DNA of 64,000 nt from Drosophila miranda (Eukaryota; Arthropoda; Insecta; Diptera; Drosophilidae), in assembly GCF_003369915.1 (NCBI RefSeq), contig NC_046675.1:26474001-26538000 (forward strand), in the 5' to 3' direction. Numbering within the stretch: the first letter of the stretch is position 1; each line of letters opens with the position of its first letter. The notes beneath the pieces are model-generated. The model was not told the origin of the DNA. It did not search any database and saw nothing but the letters and a program-made list of their open reading frames with translations. The position numbers and the translations under genes were made by a program. Shown in pieces: positions 34,456 to 56,659 of the stretch.

Positions 34456-37400
34456 TTGAATTCAATTTCATTGAAGTTGGAAAAAGTCCTAGAAAACCTC
34501 TGGACCCTTCTGTGGAATTTTGGAAGTTACTGATTCAAAATAAGGTTGAACAAAAAGTTATAAAGGCCATTAAAAAAGCTATACAGCCACATGTTTCCTA
34601 ATAGATCTTTAATACACATATAATAATCGACTTATCTAACAGAACACGGATTTCCATTCAAATTTCGGTATACTATCATGCAATTATTTGGCTATTTGCA
34701 CTGACTCGCATTTTTAAAATAGAGAGATACGCATATATTTCATAAATATAGTGTTGTTGATGCGAAGCCAACAGTACGTCTAACCACCAACTAACATATG
34801 TCGTTCCTATGAAGCCGAAGTGTGAATCGGGATCGAGTCTAGCCCGCAAAACTATGTGGCGGTTCGTTTGTTTATGCCCGAAACTCAAAATGAGTGTATT
34901 CGATTTTTGGTGAAAATGGTGTGTAACGTCAAGAAGGACGCGTTTCCAACCCGTTTCCAAGAGATCAGCATAAATAGCCGAGTCGATAGAGCCATGTCCG
35001 TCTGTCTGTGTGTCCGTCTGTCCTTCCGTCCGTCCCTATGAGCGATATGTGTGATATATCACTGTTACAGGTGTATATCAAAACAAAGAACAAAAATCTG
35101 TGGCGTCCACAATTATAAAGATACGAGAAAAACAAAAACGTAGAATCGTAGAGAATGACCATATCTACCAGATTGCAGTCTTGATAAGATCGGACTATTA
35201 TTATAGCCAAAAGTAAGAAATCCCTTTCCGGTAGCTACGCAGTGCCCGACGACACGTTCTGACTGATTTTTTGTCTGTCTCAAACGCACTTTTTGGCGTT
35301 CAATGTTAGCACCGTCTGCCGGAGGAGAGCCATTCTGACTAAGTAGCAACTCACAACGTTCCCCTCATTTTGTATGAGACTTGCCAAGGATCTTTGTTTA
35401 TTAAACTTGATTTTTTGTTGTTAAATTTCAAAATTTCCCCCGGCACAACCTTCAAAAGGTACAAATAAAACCATATGCAGTTTATTGACGTTCATTGAAT
35501 TTTATTGAAATTTTGCGAGTTAATACAAAACCGAAAATATAAATAATTGCAATTAACATTAAAAACGCCCGCTCACCGTTACAATGCCACTGAAAACATG
35601 TTTTAATACTATGGTTAACTGATTTCACAATTACTAGAAGAGAGTGTCTCGGTTCCTGTCTACAAAAATGTAAAACTATATAGTCACATTTAAAATTGCA
35701 TAAATTCTAGACAAGTTTAGATGTTTTAGTATGTCGTAAATATTTGTTTGTTTTGAAGAAATCCTCATGCATAAAATGGTTTTGTATTTCTTAATTCTTC
35801 CTCTGTTTTTATTTTTTATTTTTTACGTTGTTGTAATAATTTGGAATTATGCTTTATATGTTTTAAATTTTTTATTGCATTTTATGTAATTAAATATATA
35901 TAACGTACATCACAGCAAAACTTTATAATTTTTTTTTCTTGTTTTCTTTGTATTTTTTGTTTGTTTTTTGTTTTTTTTTTTATACTATAAATATATTTGT
36001 ATGATAAGCTTTTGATTTTTGTTAAGTGTTTGGAAAACAATAAACCAGAAAGAGTTTGAAGAAAACTATGTGATGGAAACACGTAGTTAGTGTTGTTAGA
36101 GAAAAGTCGGACATATAGAAATAACTGAAGAGCGAAATTGAATCCGGGTAGAAAGAAAATATCCATTTCCTTTCAGTTTCTGTTTCTGCGTAGCTTGGTT
36201 GATTGAATTTTTATTATATCATATGTATACTCGTAAGTAAGTATGTCAGTGCACGTACAAAAGGTATTCAATTCATGTATATATATATATATATATCTAT
36301 ATATACTCTATATATAATTATTTCATTTTATCATAACATTCCGTTATTGTGACGAAAAATAAAGATTTTTACTTGGTTTTTTTGCTTTTGGTTTTTGTTT
36401 TTTTCCTTCCATTGATGTTCCTACTAATAAAATTCTAGAAAAGCACAACACCTTTACAATGGTCTTTTGGAAATACCATTCATATAGATTAAAAATAAAT
36501 ACATACACATTTTACATATACAAATACTAGGTATCAAGATTTCAGTAATGCATAGCGTTTATAAGGATTGAGAAATTTCCTTTGGGGTTGGGGCAAGGTT
36601 TGGACTGGAGTGATCGGCCCCGAAGTGCTGGAGTTGTTTTCGGAATCGGAATAGAAATCGCAATCGCATTCGCAATCGCTGGCTGCAAGCAACATACAAA
36701 TAACGAAGAAGGCTACACTGACGTTATGTACTTGTATGTTTGTATGTATGTATATCCATTCTCACAAAAAATCAAGGCTATTCATATTCATATGTGTACA
36801 CAATACTATATATACTCGTATATGCTATAAAAAGTTGAGTTAGTTTCAATGGTTTTAATACGAATGGAGGGCAGGAATCATTTCAATTTACTTGTTATTC
36901 TTGTTCTTTTGTTTTCCTCGTTTGGTTTTATGTTTAGCTATCATGTTGATTGGTTATGTACCATATAATATATGTATGCATGTGTATATGTGTATATATG
37001 TGTATATCGATCGATCGATAGATAGATAATTATTGTATCGTACTTGTACATGTATATTGGTAAAAATTGTTTTTGTGTTTACAAATCGTTCTCCGGCTTA
37101 CAGTTTACAGTTAACAGTTAACAGTTTTCAGTTTACAGTTAACAGGCTAGTGCGCGTAGTTTGCTTGAATCGTATATCAATTTCAGAAGGAAACTCTCTA
37201 TACTATATAGTAACTACATACATAATCGTATATGTAATGGTTGTTTATAATTATACGACAATCGTACCTATGCATCTGATGCTCGGCTCAGCTTGGTTAC
37301 GTTACGTTGCTGTTGCAATAATTTAAATATTCCCTTTTCTAATAGACAAGTCACATTGATTCAAGGAGGTTTAGGTGTAGAGCTACAGACGTTACAGTTT

Positions 37401-38990
37401 AAAGGCAAAAGTATTTACTACGGAAGTGTTTGGGTCAGTAGGAGAAGTCCAAGTCTGGATACCGATTACAATAATTGTGTAGTTCTCTTAGTAATTGCAT
37501 TTTAGTTACGCACACATCTACTACAAGTGCTCGTACATTTATCAAGCCCACCAACATACATACATGTACATATGTATGTTTCTATGTTTGGATCTATGTC
37601 TGCTAAATTCATGTTTCGGCTTCTTCCATCCGGTTGCGTGTTTGCGCGTGTATATATGTATGTGTGTATCTATATGTATAGTATATTTGCTGAAACTTTT
37701 GTGTCGTCGTCGCTCATCTGGTTAAGTCGATTTTAAAGATTGCTTATATGTTTCAAGGTTAGTTGCTTCCATTTTTAGTTACTTATATTCTCAAACAGTA
37801 TAAACAAAAATATATATATGTATATGTATTTTTGTAAGGATATTTTCCATTTTTGTTTTTATTTTTGTTTTTTTTTGTTTTGTTTTTGCTTAGTGCAAGA
37901 AGAAGAACTTCTTCAGTGGGTTCAGTTCGTACAATAAGTATAAAATGCAATGCACTATATATTGTATATGCTTTTTTGTATGTACTCGTATGTAAGGTAA
38001 GGGTAAGTATTTTGATAAAAACTAAAAACGATAACTATAATTATACAAACATACATAATGTAGTGTATGGAGAGGAAGCAGCAAATATGCAAGCCAGACT
38101 CGAAAGCAAAAAACATAAATCCAAGTTACAAATACAAATATATATATTCCATTTTACGTAAATATTTATGTATATTGTATATATGTAGAGAGTTATCAAT
38201 ATGTATGTGTGTGGACAGCAACAATTCAAGATACACCATTTACGATTTAGGTTCAGGCTTTCCAATGTCCTATAAAGCTCCGGTACTGTTAATCACCGGA
38301 GTTCAAAATATTTCGTCGCACTTAATGGACATTGAGAAACCAGTCCTCATTAAGTATAGTATATCTTTATGAATATATTTAAGTTTGTGTTGTGATTTAG
38401 CAGTTATAATGAATTAAAGTGGAAAACAGTAGCATTTGCTGATCTCTCAAGTGTTAAAGGGAGAAGAAATATCTATTGAATTAATTTTTCCAGATACAGA
38501 TACATTTGGTTTGTGCAGATACCCTAGTACATTTAGCCTGCTCTTTGCCTACACACACCCCTATACTATATTAGATACTTAAATAGTTGAAATCTTGGTG
38601 GTATGCATATGGGCTTTATTCATAATTGGGTTTACCATTACTCACATACAAACTAACGTGTACGAGAAGCTATTGAAGAGGTGGCGCTAGGGCGAGGCAT
38701 AGAACGGGAGACGTGACTGAAAGAGCTGAGGGAAGCGACAGTTGGTTTGGCAGTTGGTTTCGTTGCTCGTTACATCAATTAAAGGCGGGTGTGTGGCTCC
38801 TCCACCTACTCCCACTCCTCTCCGTCCATTCCTCGCCGCGTTGGAGAGCCAAAGCCGGAGTAGGAGCCGCAGCAGGGGCTGATGGCGAATGCATTTGGAA
38901 TACGATTACGGGGATGGGCATTCGTATGCACATGCGTAAGGGTATGGGTATGGATATTGGCATTGGAACACCAGGCCCTTGGACAAGGCC
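34456..38990. other. Non-coding interval: dispersed repeat, then probable long 3' UTR of the RING gene
   Basis: At 34,960-35,040 is a copy of the dispersed GTCCGTCTGTCTG/CCGTCCGTCC sequence. From about 35.5 to 38.99 kb the DNA is T-rich on the plus strand with many TATGTATG/TACATACG runs, directly 3' of the murashka-like stop codon, which is compatible with a long neuronal-type 3' UTR. No separate gene is supported. Confidence 0.4.
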
Positions 38991-47506
<8,516 letters not shown>

Positions 47507-50500
47507 GGCGCTGCGCTGCTCTCAGAGCTTCTGGCTCCTCGAAAGATAGTTCCCTCGTCCTGTTGTGCGACGCCTGCGATGGAGTCCGAGTCCGAATCGA
47601 CCTGACCTATTCCCCACTTACTTGTACTTGTATGCGCTGCGCCGCGTCTGATTCTGCTTCTGTTGCTGCTGCTGCTGCTGTGGCAGCTCTTGTTCTTACT
47701 GTTTTTCGACTTGTAATTGTACCTTTCTTGGTTTTGCTATATTAACGCAGCCTGTGGGGGTGTAGAAGAAAAGAGGAAACCGCTTTTACAGTCAGCTGAG
47801 CTCTAAGTTACTATTTGGTGTTTGGTTTATTTGTTTGTACGAGTATTTGCTTATGTAGGAAGGTGGTAATCTAAGCCGGACCCGCGCTCCAGAACAGAAA
47901 GCAAACAACCAACAAGCCAACATGCTCAATAACAAAACATTTATGGTTCTCTAGTAGGCAAAATACTTACTTACATATGTATATGTATGTACGTGGGTAA
48001 GGATAATAAAATATATAGTATATGTGTGTTTGTATATGTTTGTTTTTATGTGTGGCTATATGTAAATATTCGTTGTAATCGTAATAAATAAAACAGCAAC
48101 AATTTTCAGTTTCGTTCAACAGTGTAGCTTTAATATATTGTCAATTATATGATATGAACTGAGATGAGATACGTGCGTGGTTAGTCTTTCAACTAAAGGT
48201 ATACGAGGTCGGACTAAGAGACAGTTCGGTCCTAGGCAAGAAAACGACACCTTTTCTTTTCTTTTCTTTTCATTTCTGTTTAGCTAGTGTAGTAAAATTT
48301 TTCCAAAAATAGCCAAGCCGATCCATGGGATCGAGTCGAGTACGCTTTTGGTAGGTGACACGTAAGACGGCTTTTACAACTTCTTGTGGAAAATGCTCCT
48401 GTCCGATTCAGTGGATCTGGTGCCCAATATTTAATGGCTCTCTTATAAGTTTTTAAATTTGGCAATCTCGTGTTTTGGCGTATGCACATTGCAGTAATCA
48501 TTCGTAGCTTGGTAGCTCTGACATCGAACGTAATATGAGTCCAGAAAATAATATTCTAATTTTTACTAGGTCTCTCAATGCACATCATAAGAACAGGAAG
48601 ACATTTTTATTACATTTGTATTCTCGAGACAATATTTGTACAGATGTACAGTTTCCAAAGGCATGATTGACTACGAGTAAACCCAATCAAGGGTTAAAAT
48701 TCGAAATGCTCGTAGCTCGTACTTTTTGTTGTACTTTGTTTCAATGTGTTTTCTTGCTTGGATCAAAATCTCTTCAGTCCGTCTCCGCATGTAGATACAT
48801 ACGTATGTATATACGATATATATATATGAAGATACAGTACGATATATAGTTAACAGTTAAACATATGTGTGTGTAAGTGTGAGTAAAGTAAAGTCCTCCT
48901 TCTGAAAGTGTGATAAGCAAGAACAACAAATTGTACACTTTCAGCGATTCCAGTTTTTGAGTTGTTAAACACGATAACCTATCGTTAAGCGCTGCCCCTC
49001 CCCTCATACATCAGACATACGAGTATATACATACATAAGATATTTATCTCTATGGGTGTGGACGTTGTGTGCTTAACATGAATGTGTAAACTGAACATAA
49101 ACAATATTAGTGGGGATTGGGGAGTGGAAAGGGGGATTGGGGATTTATTGGTTTGGTTTCCTTCGAGGAATACGGGAACATGAGAATATGGATGGATGGG
49201 TGTGAGGGGTGGAGAGGGCAGGATGACTGATTACAAACTTATCACTTATCGCTTTGTGGGCGGGGGGGCAGTTAGTACAATTAAAAGATTCCAGTTGAGA
49301 GAGCGACAGATAAGAGAATTACACTTAACGTACATGTGTTTGCGCTGTGTTTGGGGTGTGTTTTGGTTGGGGATATGTGCTCTATAAGTAGGTAATATAC
49401 TATTTAAATACTACGCGCAAAGAAGGAAACGAACATGTGCAAAGTAAAACAAACAGTGTGACAGAGTTGTGTAGTTATATTGTAAATATTATATATGGAT
49501 GGGGGGTTAGATCGTATTGGAACCATTAAAAAGGAACGTACATGTAGACGAATACAAATAATTACAAGATGGCTATTCCAAAATGGTACATGTTTAAAAT
49601 ATTTTGTTCTTGGTATTTAATCTTTTTTCTCTTTTATTCTACAGGATGGCTAAATGGAAACTGCAAGCCCCTTTTAAAATATTAATGAATGCAAGAAAAT
49701 CACGCTTATAGTAGTACTCGTATGGCACGCTGTTTCTGCTGGTTTGAAAATGATAGCAATTTTAATCGGGTTGCAATTCCATTAGGCCAAGCTTTATGCT
49801 TTTAATTTAGTGTGTTTTAAAAATGTACAAAAAACAAGCTTACAAACTAAAGCCGTTCTGTCGCCAGTTGCAGTAGACGGTTGATAGATTGGTTGTTGGT
49901 TGATTTTTCGATTGGTTTTGGTTTTGTTTTCGTAGGCAGTACGAGGACTATTCGTTTACATATATAAGTTGGCTAGTCAGCTTGAGCTTTGGGTTGAGTT
50001 GAGTTGAGTAGAGGTTGAGGTTGAGGTTGAGGTGTGTGCAGTTTTTTTTTTCAGTTTGCATTTGCAATTGCGCTTTGCGGTAGTTGGTCAGTGAGATTGA
50101 ATACAGATACAGCAATGACAATGTCAACGGCAACGGCAACGGCAATGGCGGTCTTATGTGGTACATAGTATGTATTTAGTATACATTTCGGTTTTAGTTG
50201 TTGATATTTCAGTATCGGTTTGTTTTTACATGTGGATATACGAGTCAAAGAAACACTTGATGATCGGAAGTCATTGAGAGACGTGTGTGTTAAAGAAGCG
50301 GGAGCACGTCTGGCCACGGCCGTTAAAAATGCAAATTTACCACCAAAACCAGCAATAAAATATTGTATGTATGCTAAAAACAAAGAAAATAAAAGTAAAA
50401 GAAAACATTTGCTATTACATTCGGTTGAGAAACTAATTACTGGGATTTTAATTTTGGACTATTATTCTTTTAGTTTTGTTAGCATTACAGTATGTACGAG

Positions 50501-51570
50501 TATATGTAGGATAATATTCAAATATATTGACTATAAATATTGTATAAGCCTTGTTTTTAATTGCGGCCAATGAGTAGCGAATGCCAATGTTATGTAAATT
50601 AGATGTAAGAAATTAGGCAGGGCAGGCAATAAATATATTGTACAAATACTGGTCTATTATAGCGATTATGGTTGTAATTGTGGTTCAATTCGTGTGACTT
50701 GAGGGAGGTCAATCCACCGGACTCGGAGGAGAGGCGAGGAGAACTAGTAGTGCGTGCGACTGGAGCTAGGGGTACTCAAGTGCTTGGGACAGGGTCGGAT
50801 CGGTCTCGGCTGGACGACACTCTCCACAAAACGACAAAGTGCCCCCCCTCTTAAAATAAAAACAATAAATTATAAAAATATATACATACACACAGGCAAA
50901 GTATTCCAGAGTCCGGACCGACCCCACCAACGCACACACACACACTAACAAAGCTTTCACAGACGGACGAGAGCAAGAGCAGCTGGAGAGCGACGAGAAA
51001 TCCAGAGAGCACACACACAAAGAAAGTAAGAGAGAGGTGTGCACTGGTATGCGTTCTTTCTTGTTGTTGCTATTGCGTAGTCATGGCAGTCAACGGCTCT
51101 TTTTCTTCGTTACACACATTCGATTATATGAATGTGAATATGTATACTATAAAAGCTCGCTGGCTGGTTTTTGGCAATTACAATAGCGTTTCAAAATACG
51201 ATGATGGGGCAAATTGTGTCTGTGTATATCCAATATGCTGTACACATGCATATGTATGCATGTATAGCATATATGTTAATATTGGCCCCCCATCAAAACA
51301 TGTTCATAACTACACTTTACACTCTCGCACACACACTTATACTTGGGCCAGGCCACTGCTAAATTTTTCAGAAAATAAATATTATTACACACCAGACACT
51401 AGCGAATCTAATACCAGCCCGAGCCCTCTCTGAACGCAGACAAAGACGTATGTAAGTGCTTCTCTCTTCTGGCTGTGGCTCTGAGTATAGATATGGATGG
51501 AAAATCGAAACTCTGTGTCCAAAGTGCTCCCCCCGCAGCAGAGTACGTACAAAATCAACACAAGTTCACA

Positions 51571-51604
<34 letters not shown>

Positions 51605-51800
51605 AGTGAACTCACAATGACAACCACTTCGTCACCAGCAGATAAAAAAGCTGTCACTAAACAATTGCGTTTTATGTAATTTCACTACATACATACTTTA
51701 GGAAAGGAGCACAATTTATATTATGTATATTACTTTTATTTTTATTTATTTTATTTTTATTATATTTTCTTTATTTTTGGGAGTTTACCTTTTTATGTAT
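47507..51800. other. Probable 5' UTR, first intron and promoter region of the RING gene
   Basis: This lies immediately 5' of the ATG at 47506. The first 250 bases are CAG-rich and contain a possible UTR donor (TACAAGTAAGTGG, minus strand, near 47,630). The rest is A/T-rich with TATGTATG/ACATACG runs and (CA)n near 51,571-51,604. No independent coding gene is supported, and the transcription start cannot be placed. Confidence 0.4.
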
Positions 51801-51829
51801 GCTGCAGTGTGACTGCGGATTTATCGTTA

Positions 51830-53720
51830 AAATATACCGTCCGACCCTCAGAAATATGCCAAAATATACCGTCTCACTTAAAAAATATACCGTAAATATA
51901 CTGTCGAAGTCAAGTTCTGTTATACATATTCCTCGATTTTTTATATTGCGTAGTATATTACAAGCAATTCTGATCTCTCAGCCCTCCCCACATAATTTTC
52001 TCCCATTAACGAATCAATTTTCTACTTGGCCGGTTTGTTTTGAATACTTGACTTGTTTTCTTGCTACGGCGATTGCTGTTTTTGCTCCTGATGAAAGAAC
52101 TTAGCCCACTTAAGCCCCCTCTATTAAAATAGCTCAGCTGCTTGAGGTAAATGGCGGAATATATTAACGATTGCAAGTTCATGCGATCTTTCCTCTGAAC
52201 TTAAAAAATAAACACTATATCTTTCTCCTGCACTGCGCTAACGTTATTATATTTTCATTATTTTCGGTGGAAAATTGAAGTACCTCCTTGGCTTATAATA
52301 GGTTAATCGTTTTCCGTCAAGGATTGGAAACCATATTGCTCAATTTTGATGTTCCGTCTAATATTATTAGCTATATAGAACATTTAGCCATGCCGACATA
52401 GTTTCATACGATTGATGAATCATTTTTCTACTTAACTGGCTTATTCTTAATACTTGCTTTTACTTGATTTAGTCTAAAAAAGGTTTTAGCGAAGCATGTC
52501 TAACAAATAAAACGTAAGAGAAAAATCATTACCATTGCTCAATTTTGATATTCCGTTGAATAATGCTGACTAATTAAAACCTTTAGCTTTGCCCTCATAA
52601 TTTTAGGCCATTGATGAATACATTTTCTACAAGACTGGCTATTTTTAAGTACTCCCATTTATAGTACTTTGACTGCAGCAAGGTTTAAACAAAAAAGGTC
52701 AGGTAAGTGAGTATGGAATGTCACGTCAACCGGAGTTTGGGCATAGGTATACCCTATTTGGTTAATATAATATGAAGAAACTGTTTTAAAACGTAATTAA
52801 TAAATAAATTATCTCAAATTGATATGGTCTAGACATATTCATGCATATGGTTAGGGTCTTGTATATCTTGATCCCGATACCCATTCTTGGTTTCTGTAAG
52901 AAGACCACAACCTTCAAAATATCGTTGAAATACCTCTAAATCAGAGACTGACTAGTTTTTGCCTTTATTTGGTACATTAGATGACAAACATTCTCTCAAT
53001 TTTAGAACATCCATGCTCGATCCGCGCCATGTTGAGGAACAGTGCTGCTCGATTTCTCGGCACATGAGTCTGGCCCATAAAAATTGACTGTTGCCAGGTA
53101 CATAAGACGTAAGAAAACGTAAGTGAGTATGGAATTGTTGAGCTGAAAAAGGACATTGTGGCGAGGAAAAATCCCATCAGAGGAAATCCCAAAAAGGTCC
53201 CACCAAACTTAAGCGCCAAATGGAAATTGTTTGAAAGTGAATGAGCAAAAAGGATTTAAATGCAATCTATTGGAATAAATGATACACGTAAGTACGATTG
53301 GAGAGCGAAAATTCTAAAAACCTGCGTATGGAAGTTTCTATACCCTTACTTCATAAATATACATTTGAAAAAAATATATTGATGATAGCCTACTTAAGCC
53401 CCCTCTATTTAAACAGTTCAACGACTTTAGCTAAATGACGGAAAATTTAGCTGATTGTAAATTCTTCTTGAAGATTCATGCCATCTTTTCTCTGAACTTA
53501 AAAAGACCACGATATCTTCCACCTGAACTGCGCTAAAATTATTAAATTTTCATTATTTTCGTTGGAGTATTAAAATACCCCCTTGCTATTGGATTGGAAA
53601 CCATATTCCTCCATTTTGATATTCGGTTTAATATTAATGGCAAGCTAGAACTCACAGAACTTAACGTATAACTTTTTGCGATTGATAAATCAATTTTTTT
53701 CACGAGATGGACTTCCTTTT
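51830..53720. repeat. Array of degenerate copies of the 24.9-25.4 kb dispersed repeat
   Basis: The block CCCACTTAAGCCCCCTCTAT ... CTGAACTTAAAAA ... CTGCACTGCGCTAA ... TTTTCATTATTTTCG ... GATTGGAAACCATATT occurs at 52,107-52,340 and again at 53,393-53,620. The block TGCTCAATTTTGAT(G/A)TTCCGT ... GATGAAT(C/A)CAT...CTAC occurs at 52,338, 52,537 and, degraded, at 53,608. The ATACCGTAAATATAC block at 51,830-51,950 matches 24,940-25,010. It is non-coding; at least two full and two partial units were found. Confidence 0.75.
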
Positions 53721-53793
53721 ATTGGATTTTTTATAAAACATGGTTAAGCAAAAATCAGCACTGATAACACGATTTGAGAGAGCGATGCACATA

Positions 53794-54802
53794 CACTACT
53801 GGCCAAAAAAATAAGTACATCGGTGTAGTGGTAATTTGTTATGGAATGGCTCGAATTTTTGTAAATATATGGATGTAAATTGTTTATATTTGGGAAGGTT
53901 ACAGTCCTGCCAAATATTTAATTCAAAAATTAAAGTGGGGAACCGTCTTTATTAAATTCAATGCTAAAATTTTTGCTGGATGGCCATTTTTGGTCTGGTC
54001 AAAATAATAAGTACACTGGTGTCATTTTCAAGTTTTAATGGATTTGATAAGGATTTGGTCAAAGGCTTGTCGGTTTTAATTGACTTCTTGCATATTCAAG
54101 TACAAATGGTTAAGAACGGAGGCCGATACATCGCATAACGGATCCTGTGACCCAATTCGGGTATAAAAACATATTGACAGATATTATGCAACCTTATGCT
54201 GAGAAAAACATGCCCTTGGGATGGGTCTTTCAATAGGACAATGACCCAAAGCACACCTCAAAGCTGGTCATAGCTTGGTTTACGGAAAACAATGTAAGCG
54301 TTATGACTTGGTCAAGTCAGTCTCTAGACTTCAATCCAATTGAAACCTTTGCGGTGACTTGAAAAGTCGAAATGGTACAAATACTTTTTGAAAAGCCAAA
54401 GAACTGTCGGGAATATTTGCAAAAAACGTGGTATGAGATTCCAGTGGAGACTTGCCGCAAAGTTATTGCTAGTATGCCAAGAAGAATGGCCGAAGTCATC
54501 CAAAATGAGTGTGGCTATACAGGATACTAGTATAAGATTATAAATAATAAGGAAAAATGTTTATACGCTTTTAGTTTTTCGCTTTGTAGAATTTCGGTAC
54601 TTATTATTTTGGCCAACCCTGTTTATGTTTTCAAGGTCTAATCGATAATAAAATATATATTTGTAATGAAAAATGCTTATGATAAATATTTTTATAGTCT
54701 ACTGTAGGTTAGAAAACTAAAAGTAAATTTGATTTTTTTAAATTATGTTTATTAGAAAAGTTTTATAAGACGTGAAAGAAAGCTCATAAGCGGCCAGTAG
54801 TG
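53794..54802 (+). mobile_element. Tc1-like DNA transposon remnant, IR/DR type
   Basis: The element is flanked by TA on both sides (53792-53793 and 54803-54804), as expected for Tc1/mariner insertion. The termini CACTACTGGCC and GGCCAGTAGTG are perfect 11-base inverted repeats. A second motif pair, GGCCA/GGTCA followed by an A-rich run then AATAAGTAC, occurs at 53,803 and 54,000 in direct order and inverted at 54,597. This is the IR/DR arrangement of some Tc1 elements. Between them, 54,100-54,535 encodes the transposase C-terminus in one frame with stops: PYAEKNMPLGWVF, DNDPKHTSKLVIAWF, SQSLDFNPIETF, WYEIPVETCRKVIASMPRRM. The N-terminal DNA-binding half and first catalytic Asp are deleted, so the copy is dead and about 1 kb rather than the usual 1.6-2 kb. 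Confidence 0.9.
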
Positions 54803-54834
54803 TATCAGTTTATATGCGTTGCTAGCGTATTATC

Positions 54835-54968
54835 TGTGCGGTCATCGGATTAGTCCTAACATTCGTTTAATACTAATTAAGTGGCCAATAGTGAACCCAG
54901 CTTTCAGGATGCCGTAATTTTTAAGTTTACAAACCTCGTCTGCGAGAGTTACACCCAATCCTTGCCCT
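54835..54968 (+). pseudogene. DUF1091 5' fragment interrupted by a retrotransposon
   Basis: CTGTGCGGTCATCGGATTA, AAGTGGCCAATAGTGAACC and TTTCAGGATGCCGTAATTTT follow the intron-1/exon-2 border of units A4/B4. They continue FKFTNLVCESYTQS and then stop abruptly at TTGCCCTTAA, where the non-LTR fragment begins. A possible exon-3 end (GTGGAGGATCTTC) reappears near 55,567, beyond the insertion. Exons 2 and 3 are otherwise lost. Confidence 0.7.
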
Positions 54969-55440
54969 TAAGAGAGCTGGACAGTTGCAGATCAGATGTT
55001 CCAAGGTTTCGATTACTCCATGGTCATCACATATCCCACAGCCGTCTCGGTTGGCGATGCCTAGCTTTGCAGCGTGCGACGCAGCTAGACAGTGACCAGC
55101 GAGTATTCCCACAAGCAATCTGCAGTCCTTCCGTGGTAGGTGCAGTAGTGACTGAATTTTCCAGTGCGTTCTTTGCACATGGTTTTCGTGATTCTGCAGG
55201 TGGAAGTACTCTTCTTTTCTAAAATCTACTCTGCATTTCTAAAATCGATTTGTAGCGTTCTAAGGGACGCATGTTCTCTCTCATTCTCGGTTCTGCCATG
55301 GTGGCTGGAACCCAGTAGATCCGCACTGACTTTGTCGTGCTTAGGATATCTAGTGCCTCCCTTCTCGCCAAGACATTCTGGAACTGATCGCGGACCACAG
55401 TTAGATAGAACATTAACAAATTTAAATTGCAATCAATTAT
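54969..55440 (-). mobile_element. Non-LTR retrotransposon 3' ORF2 fragment with RNase H remnant
   Basis: The minus strand from 55,440 encodes an RNase H end, SVRIYWVPG followed in a shifted frame by HHGRTENERE (the WVPGHxG motif), and LRTLQIDFRNAE. After a gap comes QRTHWKIQSLLHLPRKDC, RLLVGILAGHCLAASHAAKL, then the zinc-knuckle-like CGICDDHGVIETLEHLIC then NCPALLRARIG. This order (RNase H then a CCHC-like C-terminus) is found in I/LOA-type elements. The frames are shifted and the 5' part is missing, so it is inactive. It is inserted in DUF1091 pseudogene sequence. Confidence 0.75.
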
Positions 55441-56640
55441 TGCATCGATTTTTCGAATATTTCTTTATCAATCGATTGTCACAATGTGAGTTTGTGCAAG
55501 GAAAGTTTGTAGCTCTCAGGAGTCGCAGTTTCAGGAAATAAGGTATCAATTAAATAAATGGTATTTGTGGAGGATCTTCACGAATCTTGAAGAACCATAG
55601 CAATACAGTCCACGCTGATCACGTGTGTACTTTTAGGAGTGTTCTCAGCATGAAAATTGAATCTTAAAGTAAATGTATTTTATATACTGCGACTGCTGAG
55701 AGCTACAAACTTTCTATTACAGATTTAACGAATAACGCTTCAAACCAAATATTTTTCAACAATGTTCTTCGGAAGTAATTTAAGAAAGTTGGAATCATCT
55801 ACATCAATAAAATATTGACTCTTTAATGCTGCAAATAATATATATTTATACCCAGTACTCATAGAGTCAAGGAGTATATTCGTGTAGATATAGTCATTCT
55901 CTATAAATTTTAGTTTTTCGTATCTTCAAAATTGTGGATGCCACAGATTTTCGGAGAAATTGTGATATTTTAAAACATTGTGATATCAAAGGAGACTGGA
56001 CACAAAATTTGTTTTCTCTAGCTCTTATAGTCTCTAAAATCTTGACGAACAAACGGAAAATCAGACATGGCTCTATCGCTATATCGCTATATCCCTTTTT
56101 CTAATCGGAAAGCTCGCCTGCATAGCAGAAATCACATCTACACCGATCGTCATCGGAAGCACAAGTTCCGTCGTCTGGCACAGTGGCCCTGTCTCACTAG
56201 CATTACAAATCGAAATAAAATGATTTATCGAAATCTTTTTTTTTTGTTTTAATTATTTTAATCAATCCAGTGGCGCCTCTGAAGAAGCTCAGTGGCTCAA
56301 CAGCCACAGTTTAAAAGAACATACATAGTTAATTAACAAATGCTAAATGCTGAATATGCCAATACTTTTGTTCGCCTTATTTTATACTTTTTCGATTAAA
56401 ATATTTCACCAAATAATGAGTCAATCTTATATCGTATAAAATTACTTTTCTTGTGAAAATCACTGTATATGAAGTGTATTTACATATACTTATACTGGCT
56501 GGCAATATACAAATACAGATCAATTAGAAATGACTTCATTTATAATTGCAAATAAATTGCATAAGAAACATATAGGTGGTATACGTAAATTAGTGATTCT
56601 GTCATGCGGAAACCCACTGGGCACTCGATTAGGCATTGGG
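55441..56640. other. Intergenic DNA with a dispersed repeat
   Basis: From about 55,690 to 56,100 it carries a copy of the dispersed repeat also seen in both DUF1091 arms (TTCTTCGGAAGTAATTTAAG, AAAATATTGACTCTTTAATG, TACCCAGTACTCATAGAGTC, GACATGGCTCTATCGC). The remainder is A/T-rich and I see nothing else in it. Confidence 0.5.
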
Positions 56641-56659
56641 TAATTGGTACAGCATTACC

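Noticed and set aside
35882..36166. 94-codon minus-strand frame in the probable RING gene 3' UTR
   Set aside because: Dominated by Lys/Asn from poly-T DNA and has no conserved features.
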